DNA of 64,000 nucleotides from Desulfovibrio sp. (GCA_016218665.1 JACRDI010000010.1:37000-100999), one strand, 5' to 3'. Numbered from the stretch's first letter, positions 26,706-35,550 are shown. Program-made: numbers and translations. The notes: generated by a model from the sequence alone, not told the origin.

Positions 26706-26733
26706 AAGGGGCCCGGCAAACGCCGGGCCCCTT
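26706..26733. terminator. Bidirectional hairpin between convergent glycan arms
   Basis: A perfect 12-bp GC-rich stem with a 4-base loop lies between the stops of two converging operons (26682 and 26765). It starts with AA and ends with TT, so it can act on both strands, but no long T tract follows. Confidence 0.75.
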
Positions 26734-26764
26734 GCATATTGCATCGCCGAAACCGGACCGGCCG

Positions 26765-27928
26765 TCAGTCCGCCATTTCCAGCCGCTCCACGGGGTCGGC
26801 CGCGTCCAGCAGGGTCTCGCGCGGGAGCTCGAACAGGGCGAAGTTCCCGGGGTTCTCCAGGGCCTCGATCCCCAGGCCAGCGGGCAGGCCCGCCAGGGCC
26901 GGCGCGAAACGCACCAGGCGCGGGTAGCGCTGGCGCGCGCCGCGTATCTCCTGGGGCACCTCGCACAGATAGTCCAGCCGGCCATCCTCGGCCTCGCGCA
27001 GCAGCCGGTAGGGGTGCACGTCCTCGTCCAGGCGGCAGCCGCTCACCAGGGGGCGGCTGGCCCCGGCCAGGGCCTTGGCGAAGGCCTCCACCTCGGCCGC
27101 GCCCACGCGGGGGTAGTCCGGGTGGCGCAGCAGCATGGGCCCGGCCCCGGCGGAGCCTTCAAAGCGTTTGCCGAACAGCCGCAGCCCGCCGCGGCCGCCC
27201 GGATCGTCCGTGGGCTCCGCCCCCGTGCGGCGGCCGCCCAGGGCCAGGCGCGCCAGGCGCAGATCCTGGGGCTCGTCCAGGTCCAGCCCCTCCAGGCGCG
27301 AGAGCACGTGCGGCAGGGGCCGCCGGTGCTGGGGCGAGTAGAACAGGTGGCGGCGGCACTCCAGCACGATGTTGAAGGCGAAAAGGTTCTGCAGCACGCC
27401 CCCGGCCAGGCCTTCCAGGCCGGGCAGAAAGCGCGAAAGCGCGCCGTCCTCGTCCCGCAGCCAGCAGTTGGCGGGGTCGAGCCCGGTGGGCACCACGCTG
27501 CGCACGTTCACCACCAGTTCGTCCGCCTGGGCGCGCTCCAGGGCCCTGGCGAGGCTGTCCGGCAGGCGGAAGGGGTGGGTGGGGCTCATGCCCACGTGCA
27601 CGTCCGGGACGAAGTTCTCGTGCTCCTTCAGCCAGGCCCACTGGAACTCCAGGGCGTCCTCCAGGCTGGAGCGGTCCTGGGCCAGGTGCGCCGGCCGCAG
27701 GAAGGGGGCCTCCGCGCCCAGGGAGATGGCCAGGTCGCGGATCTCGGGGTCGTCGGTGTTCACCAGCACGCGGTCCATGCCCGGCGTGTTCAGGGCGGCC
27801 TCGATGGTGTAGGCCAGCACGGGCCTGCCGCAGAGGTCCAGCAGGGCCTTGCGCGGCAGCCCCTTGGAGCCCCCGCGCGCGGGAATCCAGGCGAGGACGG
27901 TGCGGTCCTGTCCGTCGATGCGGATCAC
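26765..27928 (-). CDS. CMP-nonulosonate (NeuA/PseF-like) cytidylyltransferase
   Basis: A 387-residue protein starting at a GTG that overlaps the upstream stop. VLAWIPARGGSKGLPRKAL (about residues 10-28) is the CTP-binding signature of acylneuraminate cytidylyltransferases, with DRVLVNTDDPEI and VGMSPTHPFR downstream. It would make CMP-activated sialic, legionaminic or pseudaminic acid. The catalytic domain ends near residue 240 and a C-terminal region of about 150 residues follows that is not part of the usual 230-residue enzyme. No nonulosonate synthase (NeuB/PseI) is in the window. Confidence 0.82.
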   Translation of the reverse strand: MIRIDGQDRTVLAWIPARGGSKGLPRKALLDLCGRPVLAYTIEAALNTPGMDRVLVNTDDPEIRDLAISLGAEAPFLRPAHLAQDRSSLEDALEFQWAWLKEHENFVPDVHVGMSPTHPFRLPDSLARALERAQADELVVNVRSVVPTGLDPANCWLRDEDGALSRFLPGLEGLAGGVLQNLFAFNIVLECRRHLFYSPQHRRPLPHVLSRLEGLDLDEPQDLRLARLALGGRRTGAEPTDDPGGRGGLRLFGKRFEGSAGAGPMLLRHPDYPRVGAAEVEAFAKALAGASRPLVSGCRLDEDVHPYRLLREAEDGRLDYLCEVPQEIRGARQRYPRLVRFAPALAGLPAGLGIEALENPGNFALFELPRETLLDAADPVERLEMAD

Positions 27929-29238
27929 AGGGTGTCCCCCTCCCGCCGCCAAAGGTCTGCGGCGATCCCTTCCGTCTTGAAGAAGTCCCGCCCGGTGGCC
28001 GCATTGTAGAAAGTGTACAGCCGGGGCGCGTGGCGGGCCATGGTGCTCTCCGCGCGCGCGCGCGCCACGGAGGCCCGGATGGCCTCCCAGTCGGCCCTGG
28101 CGGCGATTTCGCCGAAGCGGTCCCACTGGTCCCAGCAAAGCACGAGGCCGATGTTCTTGCTGCGCACCATGTGCGCCACGTAGGCCGATTCCTCGGCCAC
28201 CACGCAGGGCAGACCGGCCTCCAGGTAGTTGTACAGCTTGGAGCCCATGAGCGTGCGGAAGTAGTAGGGCTTCTCCGCGCCCTCGTTCAGGTTCTGGGCG
28301 TTCCAGCCCAGCTCGTGGCGGGCCAGCAGGGGCACCAGGCGGTCGTTGGGCACGGCGGGCAGGTAGGTGAACTCCGGCCGCGCGGCCGCCATGTCCAGGT
28401 AGTCCTCGAAGCCCTCGCCGCTGCCCTGGTCGCAGCCGTTGATGATGGTGAAGGCGAAGCCCTGGTCCATGACGCGGCCCACCCCGCCGTGGAAGCTGGA
28501 ATGGCAGGCGTGGCCGTGCTGGCTGGCCTTGTGCAGGCCGCCGGCGAACACGATGTCGCGCGGGAGGCGCTTCTGCTCCCCGGCGAGCGCCGCCGGGGTC
28601 GGGGCCAGCCATTCATCCAGAACGTACGACTGGAAGTGCAGGGCCTTGGGCCTGTGCCCGTGGGCGCGGGACAAATCCTCCACCACCTCGGGCGAATCCA
28701 GGTACATGATGCCCGCGGCCTCGGTGAACACGCGCCGCCACAGCTCCATCTCCAGGGGCATGTCGGTGATGCCGAAGTTCTTGCCGATGGCCGGGTCGCC
28801 GCCGTGCATGACCTCGCGGAAGTCGAAGTAGTCGATGATCACCGGGGCCTTGGAGCGGCGCACCAGCTCGGCGAAGACAAAGGGGCTGCCCGAGCCCACG
28901 GAGGCGTGCACGGCGTCGAAGGGGTAGTTCTCCGCCAGGAAGGGCAGCTCCAGCACATAGGGGTTGCTGACGAGCAGGGCGTCGAAGTAGCCCTGCCCGG
29001 CTAGGCTCTCCAGGGGCACGGTGCCGCACATGAAGCCGTCGGCCATGTGCAGGGCGATGAGGGCCCCGCCCGCGCGCAGCTGCTTCAGCAGCTTCAGGTA
29101 ATTGTGGCTGAAGCTGAAGGACGTGTACAGGATCAGCGGCCTGCCAGGATTGGCGGCGCGCAGGGCGTCCAGCCCGTCCATGAAGGCGCGCAGCCGGGGC
29201 TCGTTGATGGTCCTGCCTTTGAGGTTCGGAAGGGGCAT
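27925..29238 (-). CDS. GT-B type glycosyltransferase
   Basis: A 437-residue protein. The C-terminal block SKLYNYLEAGLPCVVAEESAY is the donor-site motif of GT-B enzymes and parallels the plus-strand gene at 6234-7508. DIVFAGGLHKASQHGHACH near residue 230 begins the C-terminal Rossmann half. The start ATG follows GGAG. Its stop overlaps the downstream cytidylyltransferase start, so the two products probably work on the same chain; whether it uses the CMP-sugar is unknown. Confidence 0.7.
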   Translation of the reverse strand: MPLPNLKGRTINEPRLRAFMDGLDALRAANPGRPLILYTSFSFSHNYLKLLKQLRAGGALIALHMADGFMCGTVPLESLAGQGYFDALLVSNPYVLELPFLAENYPFDAVHASVGSGSPFVFAELVRRSKAPVIIDYFDFREVMHGGDPAIGKNFGITDMPLEMELWRRVFTEAAGIMYLDSPEVVEDLSRAHGHRPKALHFQSYVLDEWLAPTPAALAGEQKRLPRDIVFAGGLHKASQHGHACHSSFHGGVGRVMDQGFAFTIINGCDQGSGEGFEDYLDMAAARPEFTYLPAVPNDRLVPLLARHELGWNAQNLNEGAEKPYYFRTLMGSKLYNYLEAGLPCVVAEESAYVAHMVRSKNIGLVLCWDQWDRFGEIAARADWEAIRASVARARAESTMARHAPRLYTFYNAATGRDFFKTEGIAADLWRREGDTL

Positions 29239-29248
29239 GGGGTCTCCG

Positions 29249-30583
29249 TTATTTTTCCGGGCCCAGCCAGCTCGGATCTGGCGGAGCGTACAGGGCGCAG
29301 GCGCGGCACACGGCAGGGATGTCCCCCGCGCACCAGCGCCGCACCAGTTCGAAATGCTTCGGGCCAAAGAGCAGGGCGTCCAGGGGCTCGTCCCCGAGGT
29401 TGCCCAGCACCAGCTCGTCGTGCGGGTCGTCCTGATAGCGGCAGGGGCACAGGCGCAAGCTGCCGTCGGGCAGCACCGTGGCCGCCGGGGCCAGCAGCAT
29501 GCAGCAGGGCGGGTCGCCCTTGGCCGCGCCGCCCCTGGCCACACGCATGGACTGGCTGAAGGCCCCCGTGTCCACGGCCCCGGCCCAGGTGTCGAACTCC
29601 ACGCTGCCGTCGGCGGGGTCGAAGAACAGCCCGCCCGCCTTGAACAGCGGGGTGAGCCGCAGGAAGCCCTCGTCCTGGAAGGTCTCCTCGAAGGGCCGGT
29701 AGGTGCGCAGGCAGATGTTCACCCTGCCCCTGGCGCCGGCCAGCTTGGCCCGGCCAAGGGCCTCCAGCCCGGCCAGCACCGCGCCGTACCGGCCGGAGCG
29801 GAAGACCTTGCGGTAGGCCTCGGGCGTCAGTCCCGGGCTGCTCACGGACACGCCGTCCGCCAGGTCCAGCAGCCTGCGGGCGGTCTCGTCGTCCTGCGGC
29901 AGCAGGGTGCCGTTGGTGGTCACGCGGATGTCGGCCATGCCGGCGTCGCGCGCGGCCTGAAGCAATTCCAGAAATTGCGGGTGCAGCATGCCCTCGCCCA
30001 TGATGGGCGAGAAGTCCGCCCCGTGGATGCCGAGCTCCGCCATCTGCGCCAGGACGCTTCGGCAGAGGTCCGCGTCCAGCAGCTGGTTGCCGCGCGGCCT
30101 GTGGCTGCACGGGCAGAAGATGCAGGCGCAGTTGCAGTCGCTGGAGAGGGTGAAGTGCAGCTTGTCCGGCAGGCGGCGCAGCCCTTCGCGGAACACTTCC
30201 GGGTTGGCGCAGCGGGTCAGTATTGTCTGGGTCAGGGCCGGGTCGGCCTTGGGGGCGGGGGGCTTGGGCGCGTTCACCACGTCCAGGTCCAGGAACACGA
30301 ACAGGGGCTTGCCGCCGCCGTGCTCGCGCAGCACGGGGATGATTTCGTCGTAGCAGTAGGCCGCGATGAGGACGAAGTCGTGCCCGGCCTCGGCCGCGCG
30401 CGTTCCGGGCAGCAGGGGCAGGCCCTGGTGCTCGGCCGCCTGGGGAGTGCCGGAAAGGTAGGCCACGGGCGTGATGTCCGGCCGGTGCCGGCGCAGCTGG
30501 GCCAGCAGCTTGGCCGCGCGGCCGCCGGTGCCGTAGATGGCCGCCTTGCCGCTCAAGGGTATCTGGCTGGCGTGGTGGATCAT
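29249..30583 (-). CDS. Radical SAM protein with N-terminal IYGxGG module
   Basis: A 444-residue protein. Residues 12-105 are the island's Rossmann-like module (AAIYGTGGRAAKLLAQL, ending FVLIAAYCYDEII). A radical SAM domain follows with CNCACIFC (about residues 150-157) as the CxxxCxxC cluster site, IMGEGMLHPQFLELL and TTNGTLLP. The tail CPCRYQDDP...CAGDIPAVCRACAL suggests an auxiliary SPASM-type cluster. Joining this module to a radical SAM enzyme, when it otherwise sits on FkbM and glycosyltransferase proteins here, points to a shared recruiting or sugar-nucleotide role. ATGA overlap with the upstream gene. Confidence 0.78.
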   Translation of the reverse strand: MIHHASQIPLSGKAAIYGTGGRAAKLLAQLRRHRPDITPVAYLSGTPQAAEHQGLPLLPGTRAAEAGHDFVLIAAYCYDEIIPVLREHGGGKPLFVFLDLDVVNAPKPPAPKADPALTQTILTRCANPEVFREGLRRLPDKLHFTLSSDCNCACIFCPCSHRPRGNQLLDADLCRSVLAQMAELGIHGADFSPIMGEGMLHPQFLELLQAARDAGMADIRVTTNGTLLPQDDETARRLLDLADGVSVSSPGLTPEAYRKVFRSGRYGAVLAGLEALGRAKLAGARGRVNICLRTYRPFEETFQDEGFLRLTPLFKAGGLFFDPADGSVEFDTWAGAVDTGAFSQSMRVARGGAAKGDPPCCMLLAPAATVLPDGSLRLCPCRYQDDPHDELVLGNLGDEPLDALLFGPKHFELVRRWCAGDIPAVCRACALYAPPDPSWLGPEK

Positions 30584-32358
30584 GCCGCGTTCTCTCCCGT
30601 TTCAGCCGTTCCTGTTTTCACTGGTTCCGTTACATCCGGCAGGCCCGCGGCCCGGCGCAGGAACTCCGCCAGGGCGGCGGCGTGGGGGCCGATGCCGAGC
30701 CTTTCCCGCGCCGCGTCCATGGCGCGCAGGCAACGGGCCCGGTCGAAGCCCGCCAGCAGCTCCGGCAGGCGGTCGAAATCCCCGTGGCGGAAGCTGAGGC
30801 CAACGCCGAGGGTTTCGGTCAGCTCCGCGCACCAGGAGAGCTCCGCCGGGGCGAGGGTGGGCAGCCCGGCCTGGATGTGCGCGCAGAGCTTGGTCTGCAG
30901 GTTGGTGGCGTGGGTGAGGGGCAGCCGGGCCGAGAGGCGCGGGTGGTGCCACAGCAGGCCGAAGTGGAACCCGGACAGGGTCTGCGGCAGCTCCTCGAAG
31001 GGCACGCGCGGGCGGTACTCGAACAGGGGCTCCTCCTCCGCCAGGGCGCGCAGGCCGTCCCAGCCGCCCGAGTGCCCGTTGCCGGCTCCGGTCCCGCCAT
31101 CCAGGTTGTTGATGGCCGTGAGGGCGATGCCGCGCGCGGTGAACTGCCGCACGATGTCCACGAAGTCCGGGATGTTGAACAGGTCCTCGCGCCGGGCGCT
31201 GGTGTGCAGGCTGCCGATGAAGACCACGCGCACGGGCCCGTTCTTGGGCGACCCGGCCCGCTTTGCCGGGGCAGGGCCCACGGGCGGCAGCTGGTGCAGC
31301 ATGCGCCGGGGCCGCGCGTCCAGCTCGCGCTCGAAATAGGCGTCCAAGGCCGGAGAGTCCTTGCTCACGATGCCGGCGGACAGGGTGTAGAGGGCGCGCC
31401 AGTCCGCCAGCAGTTCCTCGCGGCTTGTGCCCAGCTCCGCGCAGAGGTTCGTGCCGAAGCTGCCGCCCTGGAAGAGCGGGGGCAGGGCGGCGTCGATGCC
31501 CGCCACCAGGGGAACGCCCGCCCGGGCCAGATCCGCCAGGAAGCCGTGGTTGGAAAAGCTCGTCCAGGCGTGCACCACGGCAAAGGGTCTGCCCTTGGCC
31601 AGCAGGCTGCCCAGCACCAGGCGCAGGGCCTCGGCCGAGGGTTCGGCGTGCAGGAGGTCCAGCTGGCCGCGCGCGCGCATGTCTTCCTCTGCGCCTGGGG
31701 CAAGGCCGGCGTGGGTGAGCACGGCCACGCGCCAGCCCGCACCCTGCACCCCGGCCAGCACCTGCGGCGCATGGGTGCCGAAGTTCGACAGCAGAAAGCA
31801 GGCCAGGGGTCGGTCCCTGGGCACCTCGGCGGCCATGCGCCGGGCCAGGGCGTCGGCGGCCTCGTCCATGGCCCGCTCCAGGGGCAGCAGGTCCTCGGCG
31901 CAGGCGCTCTCGCGCAGCACGCGGGCCAGGTCCAGGGCGTCGGCCGCGGCTTTCTCCGGCAGGGCGGCGCGCATCTCGCCCGCATAGGTGGCCGAGAGCA
32001 GCAGCGCCGGGCCGCAGTGTTCCGGCAGATTTTCCGGAGAATGGAGGGGGAAGCCCTCGAAGTTGTCCGCCTCGGGCCGTGTGGCCACGAACACGGCCCC
32101 GGCCCGGCGCAGCGCGTCCGCGTGCTCCCGCGCAAGCCTGCGGCCCAGGCCGCCGCAGCCGTACAGGGCCGGGCGGGAGCCTTGCGGCCGGTTGGCGGGC
32201 CGACTGGCGGGCCAGCTCGCGGGCCAACTGGCGGATAGACCGGCGATGAACCGCGCCACGCAGCGCGCCCTCTCCGCCTCGAAGCGCGGGTCCGCGGCCA
32301 GCAGGGCGGCCAGGTCGGCCCGCCGCGCCGGGGTGGACAAGAGCGCGCTACAGGGCAT
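30580..32358 (-). CDS. Glycosyltransferase-like protein with N-terminal G.GG module
   Basis: A 592-residue paralog of the plus-strand gene at 19981. The N-terminal module reads ALYGCGGLGRRLAREHA (about residue 63), followed by FEGFPLHSPENL. The GT-B-like part has VVFIGSLHTSARREDLF, EEPLFEYRPRVPFEELPQTL and KLCAHIQAGLPTLAPAE. A fourfold 12-bp repeat encodes ASWP/ASRP/ANRP-like units just before the module. The ATG overlaps the upstream gene's stop region by 11 bases. It precedes the radical SAM gene with ATGA overlap. Donor sugar unknown. Confidence 0.62.
   Translation of the reverse strand: MPCSALLSTPARRADLAALLAADPRFEAERARCVARFIAGLSASWPASWPASRPANRPQGSRPALYGCGGLGRRLAREHADALRRAGAVFVATRPEADNFEGFPLHSPENLPEHCGPALLLSATYAGEMRAALPEKAAADALDLARVLRESACAEDLLPLERAMDEAADALARRMAAEVPRDRPLACFLLSNFGTHAPQVLAGVQGAGWRVAVLTHAGLAPGAEEDMRARGQLDLLHAEPSAEALRLVLGSLLAKGRPFAVVHAWTSFSNHGFLADLARAGVPLVAGIDAALPPLFQGGSFGTNLCAELGTSREELLADWRALYTLSAGIVSKDSPALDAYFERELDARPRRMLHQLPPVGPAPAKRAGSPKNGPVRVVFIGSLHTSARREDLFNIPDFVDIVRQFTARGIALTAINNLDGGTGAGNGHSGGWDGLRALAEEEPLFEYRPRVPFEELPQTLSGFHFGLLWHHPRLSARLPLTHATNLQTKLCAHIQAGLPTLAPAELSWCAELTETLGVGLSFRHGDFDRLPELLAGFDRARCLRAMDAARERLGIGPHAAALAEFLRRAAGLPDVTEPVKTGTAETGENAA
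32186..32233 (-). repeat. Four 12-bp in-frame units in a glycosyltransferase gene
   Basis: On the plus strand the units read GGCCGGTTGGCG, GGCCGACTGGCG, GGCCAGCTCGCG and GGCCAACTGGCG. On the coding strand they give a Ser/Ala-Trp/Arg-Pro-rich linker of four tetrapeptides between the N-terminal helix and the module. Confidence 0.9.
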
Positions 32359-33508
32359 CGGCCACCTTGCGCGCCAGTTCGCGCGCGTCGATGATGCGGC
32401 CGTCCTTGGGCCGGGCGAAGAAGTGCGCCAGGGGGGCGAAGCCGCTGACGGTGTGGATGCAGTAGTTCTCCGGTTTGCGGAGCTGCTCCCACAGGGGGTG
32501 CCCCTGGGCCACGAACACGCCCTGGGCCGTGGTGAAGCGCCGTTCGTCGCCCTCCGCCACGAAGTCCGGGCAGCCCAGGGGCGAGCGCTGCTGCCAGAAG
32601 CCGCGCGCCTTGGGGTGCCCGCCCCAGGCCAGGAAGGCCGGGGCCAGTCCGGCCTCGCGCAGGGCGGCCAGCAGATACTGGCGGTCGCGCTCCGGGGTCT
32701 CGAAGCCGAAGCACTGGGCGAAGACGAGGCCGCCCGGAGCCAGCACGCGGGTGAACAGGGCCAGGTAGTCGCGCAGGGCCGGGGCGTCGAACTCCAGCAT
32801 GGCCGCGTTGCAGGCGATGAGGTCGAAGCCCGTGCCGCCCAAGGCGGGGGATTCCGTGCGCGCCAGGTCGCCCAGGCGCCACCAGGGATGGTGCGTGGCG
32901 CGCACCGGGGGCAGGGAGGGCAGGGCGGCGGGTTCCGCCATGGCCTCGGCGCAGAAATGCGCGCTGGCGGAAGACGCGCAGAGTTCCTCGCGGAAGCCCG
33001 CGCCAAAGAGCTGCGCCAGCAGGTGGTGCTGCAGCAGGTAGAAGCTCTCCGTGGCCTCCACCGCGGCGTAGCGCTCAAGGGCCGCGTGCCGCGCCAGAAA
33101 GAGCGCCAGGTAGCCGCAGCCGGGTCCCACCTCCAGCACGCGGCGGAAATTCGGGGCCAGGGCCTGCATCTTGCGATACGCCGCCAGCATGGCGGTCACG
33201 GTGTCCAGCGGCAGCACCGGCGCGCGACCGCCGAAATGCGCCAGCTGGAAGCGCACGGCCTCGGCCAGGGCGGCGACGAGCAGCGTTTCCTCGTCCGGGG
33301 TCAGGCCGCCCAGTTCCTGCTGGATGGCCTCGAAACGGCCCTCCTGCATGGTGTCCAGCAGCATGCCCAGCTCGTCCAGGCTGTCCACGCGCACGGGGAA
33401 ACCCACGCGCTGAAACAGGGTGGCCCCGTGGCGCTGGGCCAGCCGCCAGTTGGGCAACTGCGCCTTGGCGCGGGATTCCTCGCGGCGGTACTGTGCGGGG
33501 TCGAGCAT
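32348..33508 (-). CDS. SAM-dependent methyltransferase-like protein
   Basis: A 386-residue protein with a helical N-terminus and a class I core. RVLEVGPGCGYLALFLARH (about residues 122-140) is motif I, followed by VEATESFYLLQHHLLAQLFG, closely parallel to the plus-strand paralog at 22957. AGGAGG lies just before the ATG. It is 38 bases downstream of the Maf-like gene. Substrate not visible; likely glycan or glycolipid. Confidence 0.65.
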   Translation of the reverse strand: MLDPAQYRREESRAKAQLPNWRLAQRHGATLFQRVGFPVRVDSLDELGMLLDTMQEGRFEAIQQELGGLTPDEETLLVAALAEAVRFQLAHFGGRAPVLPLDTVTAMLAAYRKMQALAPNFRRVLEVGPGCGYLALFLARHAALERYAAVEATESFYLLQHHLLAQLFGAGFREELCASSASAHFCAEAMAEPAALPSLPPVRATHHPWWRLGDLARTESPALGGTGFDLIACNAAMLEFDAPALRDYLALFTRVLAPGGLVFAQCFGFETPERDRQYLLAALREAGLAPAFLAWGGHPKARGFWQQRSPLGCPDFVAEGDERRFTTAQGVFVAQGHPLWEQLRKPENYCIHTVSGFAPLAHFFARPKDGRIIDARELARKVADAL

Positions 33509-33546
33509 GTGAGCCTCCTGTCTGGTTCCCCGGACTGGGCCTGGCC

Positions 33547-35370
33547 TCAGGCCGGGCTGGCCATGTCCAGCATGCGCCGCTCCTGCCGCTGCAGCAGCTC
33601 GATGAGCGCCTGCAGCATGCGGGCGGTGTGGGAAAAGTGGTAGCGCAGCCCCTGGGCGTACTGCTCCGGGTTCGCGCTGGTGATCAGGTCGTAGAACGTG
33701 GGCTGGCTGAAGTCCTCGAAGCGCTGCACGAGATAGGACACGTTGCCCTGGTCGAACATCTCCAGCACCTTGGCCCCGTGCACGGGGAACTCGTCCGGGG
33801 GCAGGCTCTCCACCCGCTCGATGAGGGCGAGGCAGGCCTGGTGGCGGAGGATCTCGCGCCGGGCGAAGGCCAGGGCCTGGTCCAGCAGTGGGGTGCGGCG
33901 GCGCATGGCGTGGGCCTGGCGCAGCAGCTGGTTCAGCCTGCCCGTGGGCTCGATGGCCGGGTGCTCGTCGAATTCCACGTGCGGGGTGTCGATGATGCTG
34001 TCCTTGGAGGTGTTGATGACCGGGATGCCGCTTAGGCGGATCTCCTCGCCCAGCCAGTGCTTCACGTCCAGAAAGTTCAGGCTGGTGTAGCGCTGCCGGC
34101 CGAAGCGGTTCTTCGCCGGGCAGAGCTGGGGCCAGCGGTGGGTCAGCTCCCTGGTCTCCGGGTTGATGCCCAGGCCGCTTGCTCCGCTGACGTAGCTCAG
34201 GGACCAGGGGTCGCTTGAGGACAGGAGCGCCCCGGCCAGCACCGCGCGCGCGCAGCCCAGGTGCCGCGCCAGGGCGAAGGCCGTGGTGATGACCGAGCCG
34301 TGCAGCCGCAGGCCGGGCCTGTGGCCGAAGATGTCCGGCCGCATGTCGCTGAACAGGAACTTCTGCGGGAACACCTCGCCCCCCAGGGCGGAGAGGCTGT
34401 GCCCCACCAGCATCACCGGGCGCAGGCGGGGCAGGCCCGCAAAGGTCTTGGCCACCTGGAGGGAATTGTCGTTGACGATGCAGAAGTGCGGCTTGATGCC
34501 CGCCTCCACCAGGGGGCGCAGGGCCGAGTTCACGGCGATGATGACGGCCTTGTCCTGGTTCTCGCGCAGGAGGTCGTACTGCTCGGCCAGGGCCGCGCCG
34601 GCTGCGGCCAGGATGGCCGTCTCGCCCTGGAACAGGCCCTCTATGGCGCCGATGTCCGGGCAGGTGGCGAAGGCCGGGAGGTTCTCGTAGGCGTGGTACA
34701 CTTGGTCGTAGAACAGCTCGCGGGAGATCTCGCGGAAGGGGATGCTGCGCGAGAGGGTCTGGCTGCCCAGGGGGTACACCCGTTCGCGGTAGAAGATGGT
34801 CTCCACGTATTCGATGACTTCCGTGGCGTAGGCCTCGTCGTCGTCGGACGCGGCCTCGGGCACGTAGAACACGGGAAAGCCCATGGCGAATTTCGTCTGC
34901 TCCAGCAGCACGGAAATGGGCGGGTAGAAGTCGTGCGGGCGCCCCAGGAACACGAAGCCCCTGTTGAGCAGTCGTGCGGGCGCTGTGGCGGCGAGGAACC
35001 GCGCGAGCCTGCGGGAGTCGTGGTCGAAGAGGACCAGCATGACGCCCGGCTCGGCCAGCAGGCGCTCCACCAGCGGCCCCGGCGCGGCCCCGACGAGGCA
35101 GATGAAGCGGGTCTTGGCCAGCACCTGGTCCAGGGACGACGCCGGGTCCAGGGTCTCGAACACCGCCGGGGCGCCGGGCATGGGGTGGGCGTAGAACTGC
35201 TGCTCGTACTGCCACAGGGGCGCATGTGCGGAAAAAACATGCCGCGCGGGCGCGGCGCCGCCCTCGGCGGGCGCAAGGCACGGGTCGTCCTCCGCGCTCA
35301 AGAGCACGCCCATGTCCTTGAGCACCTGGAAGTGGGCCCTGGCCCGCACCTCGCCCGCGTCTATGCTCAC
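33547..35370 (-). CDS. Maf/DUF115-type motility-associated glycosyltransferase
   Basis: A 607-residue protein matching the Maf (motility accessory factor, DUF115, MptE-like) family, enzymes linked to transfer of nonulosonic acids onto flagellin in the cytoplasm. The central domain has DKAVIIAVNSALRPLVEAGIKP, FCIVNDN and VMLVGHSLSALGGEVFP, the MptE-like nucleotide-binding region; SYVSGASGLGINPETREL follows. A GTG at 35370 is the likely start, with GGAGG about 10 bases upstream. It heads the minus-strand operon whose last gene makes a CMP-nonulosonate, which supports flagellin (or another acceptor) glycosylation. No flagellin gene is in the window. Confidence 0.75.
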   Translation of the reverse strand: MSIDAGEVRARAHFQVLKDMGVLLSAEDDPCLAPAEGGAAPARHVFSAHAPLWQYEQQFYAHPMPGAPAVFETLDPASSLDQVLAKTRFICLVGAAPGPLVERLLAEPGVMLVLFDHDSRRLARFLAATAPARLLNRGFVFLGRPHDFYPPISVLLEQTKFAMGFPVFYVPEAASDDDEAYATEVIEYVETIFYRERVYPLGSQTLSRSIPFREISRELFYDQVYHAYENLPAFATCPDIGAIEGLFQGETAILAAAGAALAEQYDLLRENQDKAVIIAVNSALRPLVEAGIKPHFCIVNDNSLQVAKTFAGLPRLRPVMLVGHSLSALGGEVFPQKFLFSDMRPDIFGHRPGLRLHGSVITTAFALARHLGCARAVLAGALLSSSDPWSLSYVSGASGLGINPETRELTHRWPQLCPAKNRFGRQRYTSLNFLDVKHWLGEEIRLSGIPVINTSKDSIIDTPHVEFDEHPAIEPTGRLNQLLRQAHAMRRRTPLLDQALAFARREILRHQACLALIERVESLPPDEFPVHGAKVLEMFDQGNVSYLVQRFEDFSQPTFYDLITSANPEQYAQGLRYHFSHTARMLQALIELLQRQERRMLDMASPA

Positions 35371-35550
35371 CGTCCGCCGTCCTCCGCAAACATCCTGGGC
35401 ATTAGACCCCATCTCAAAAGCCCTGTCCACAGGCCGCTCGGCTATTGCCTGAAGCCGAACCTGCCGATAGGTTGCGTACCTGCCGCAGGGAGAGTCGCAT
35501 GCATGCCCGATGCCAGACTTGGCGGCAAAATCGTCTACAAGGAGCGCCCA

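Noticed and set aside
26732-28009. 425-aa plus-strand ORF over the cytidylyltransferase
   Set aside because: Opposite-strand shadow; the minus strand carries the CTP-binding signature and coupled start.
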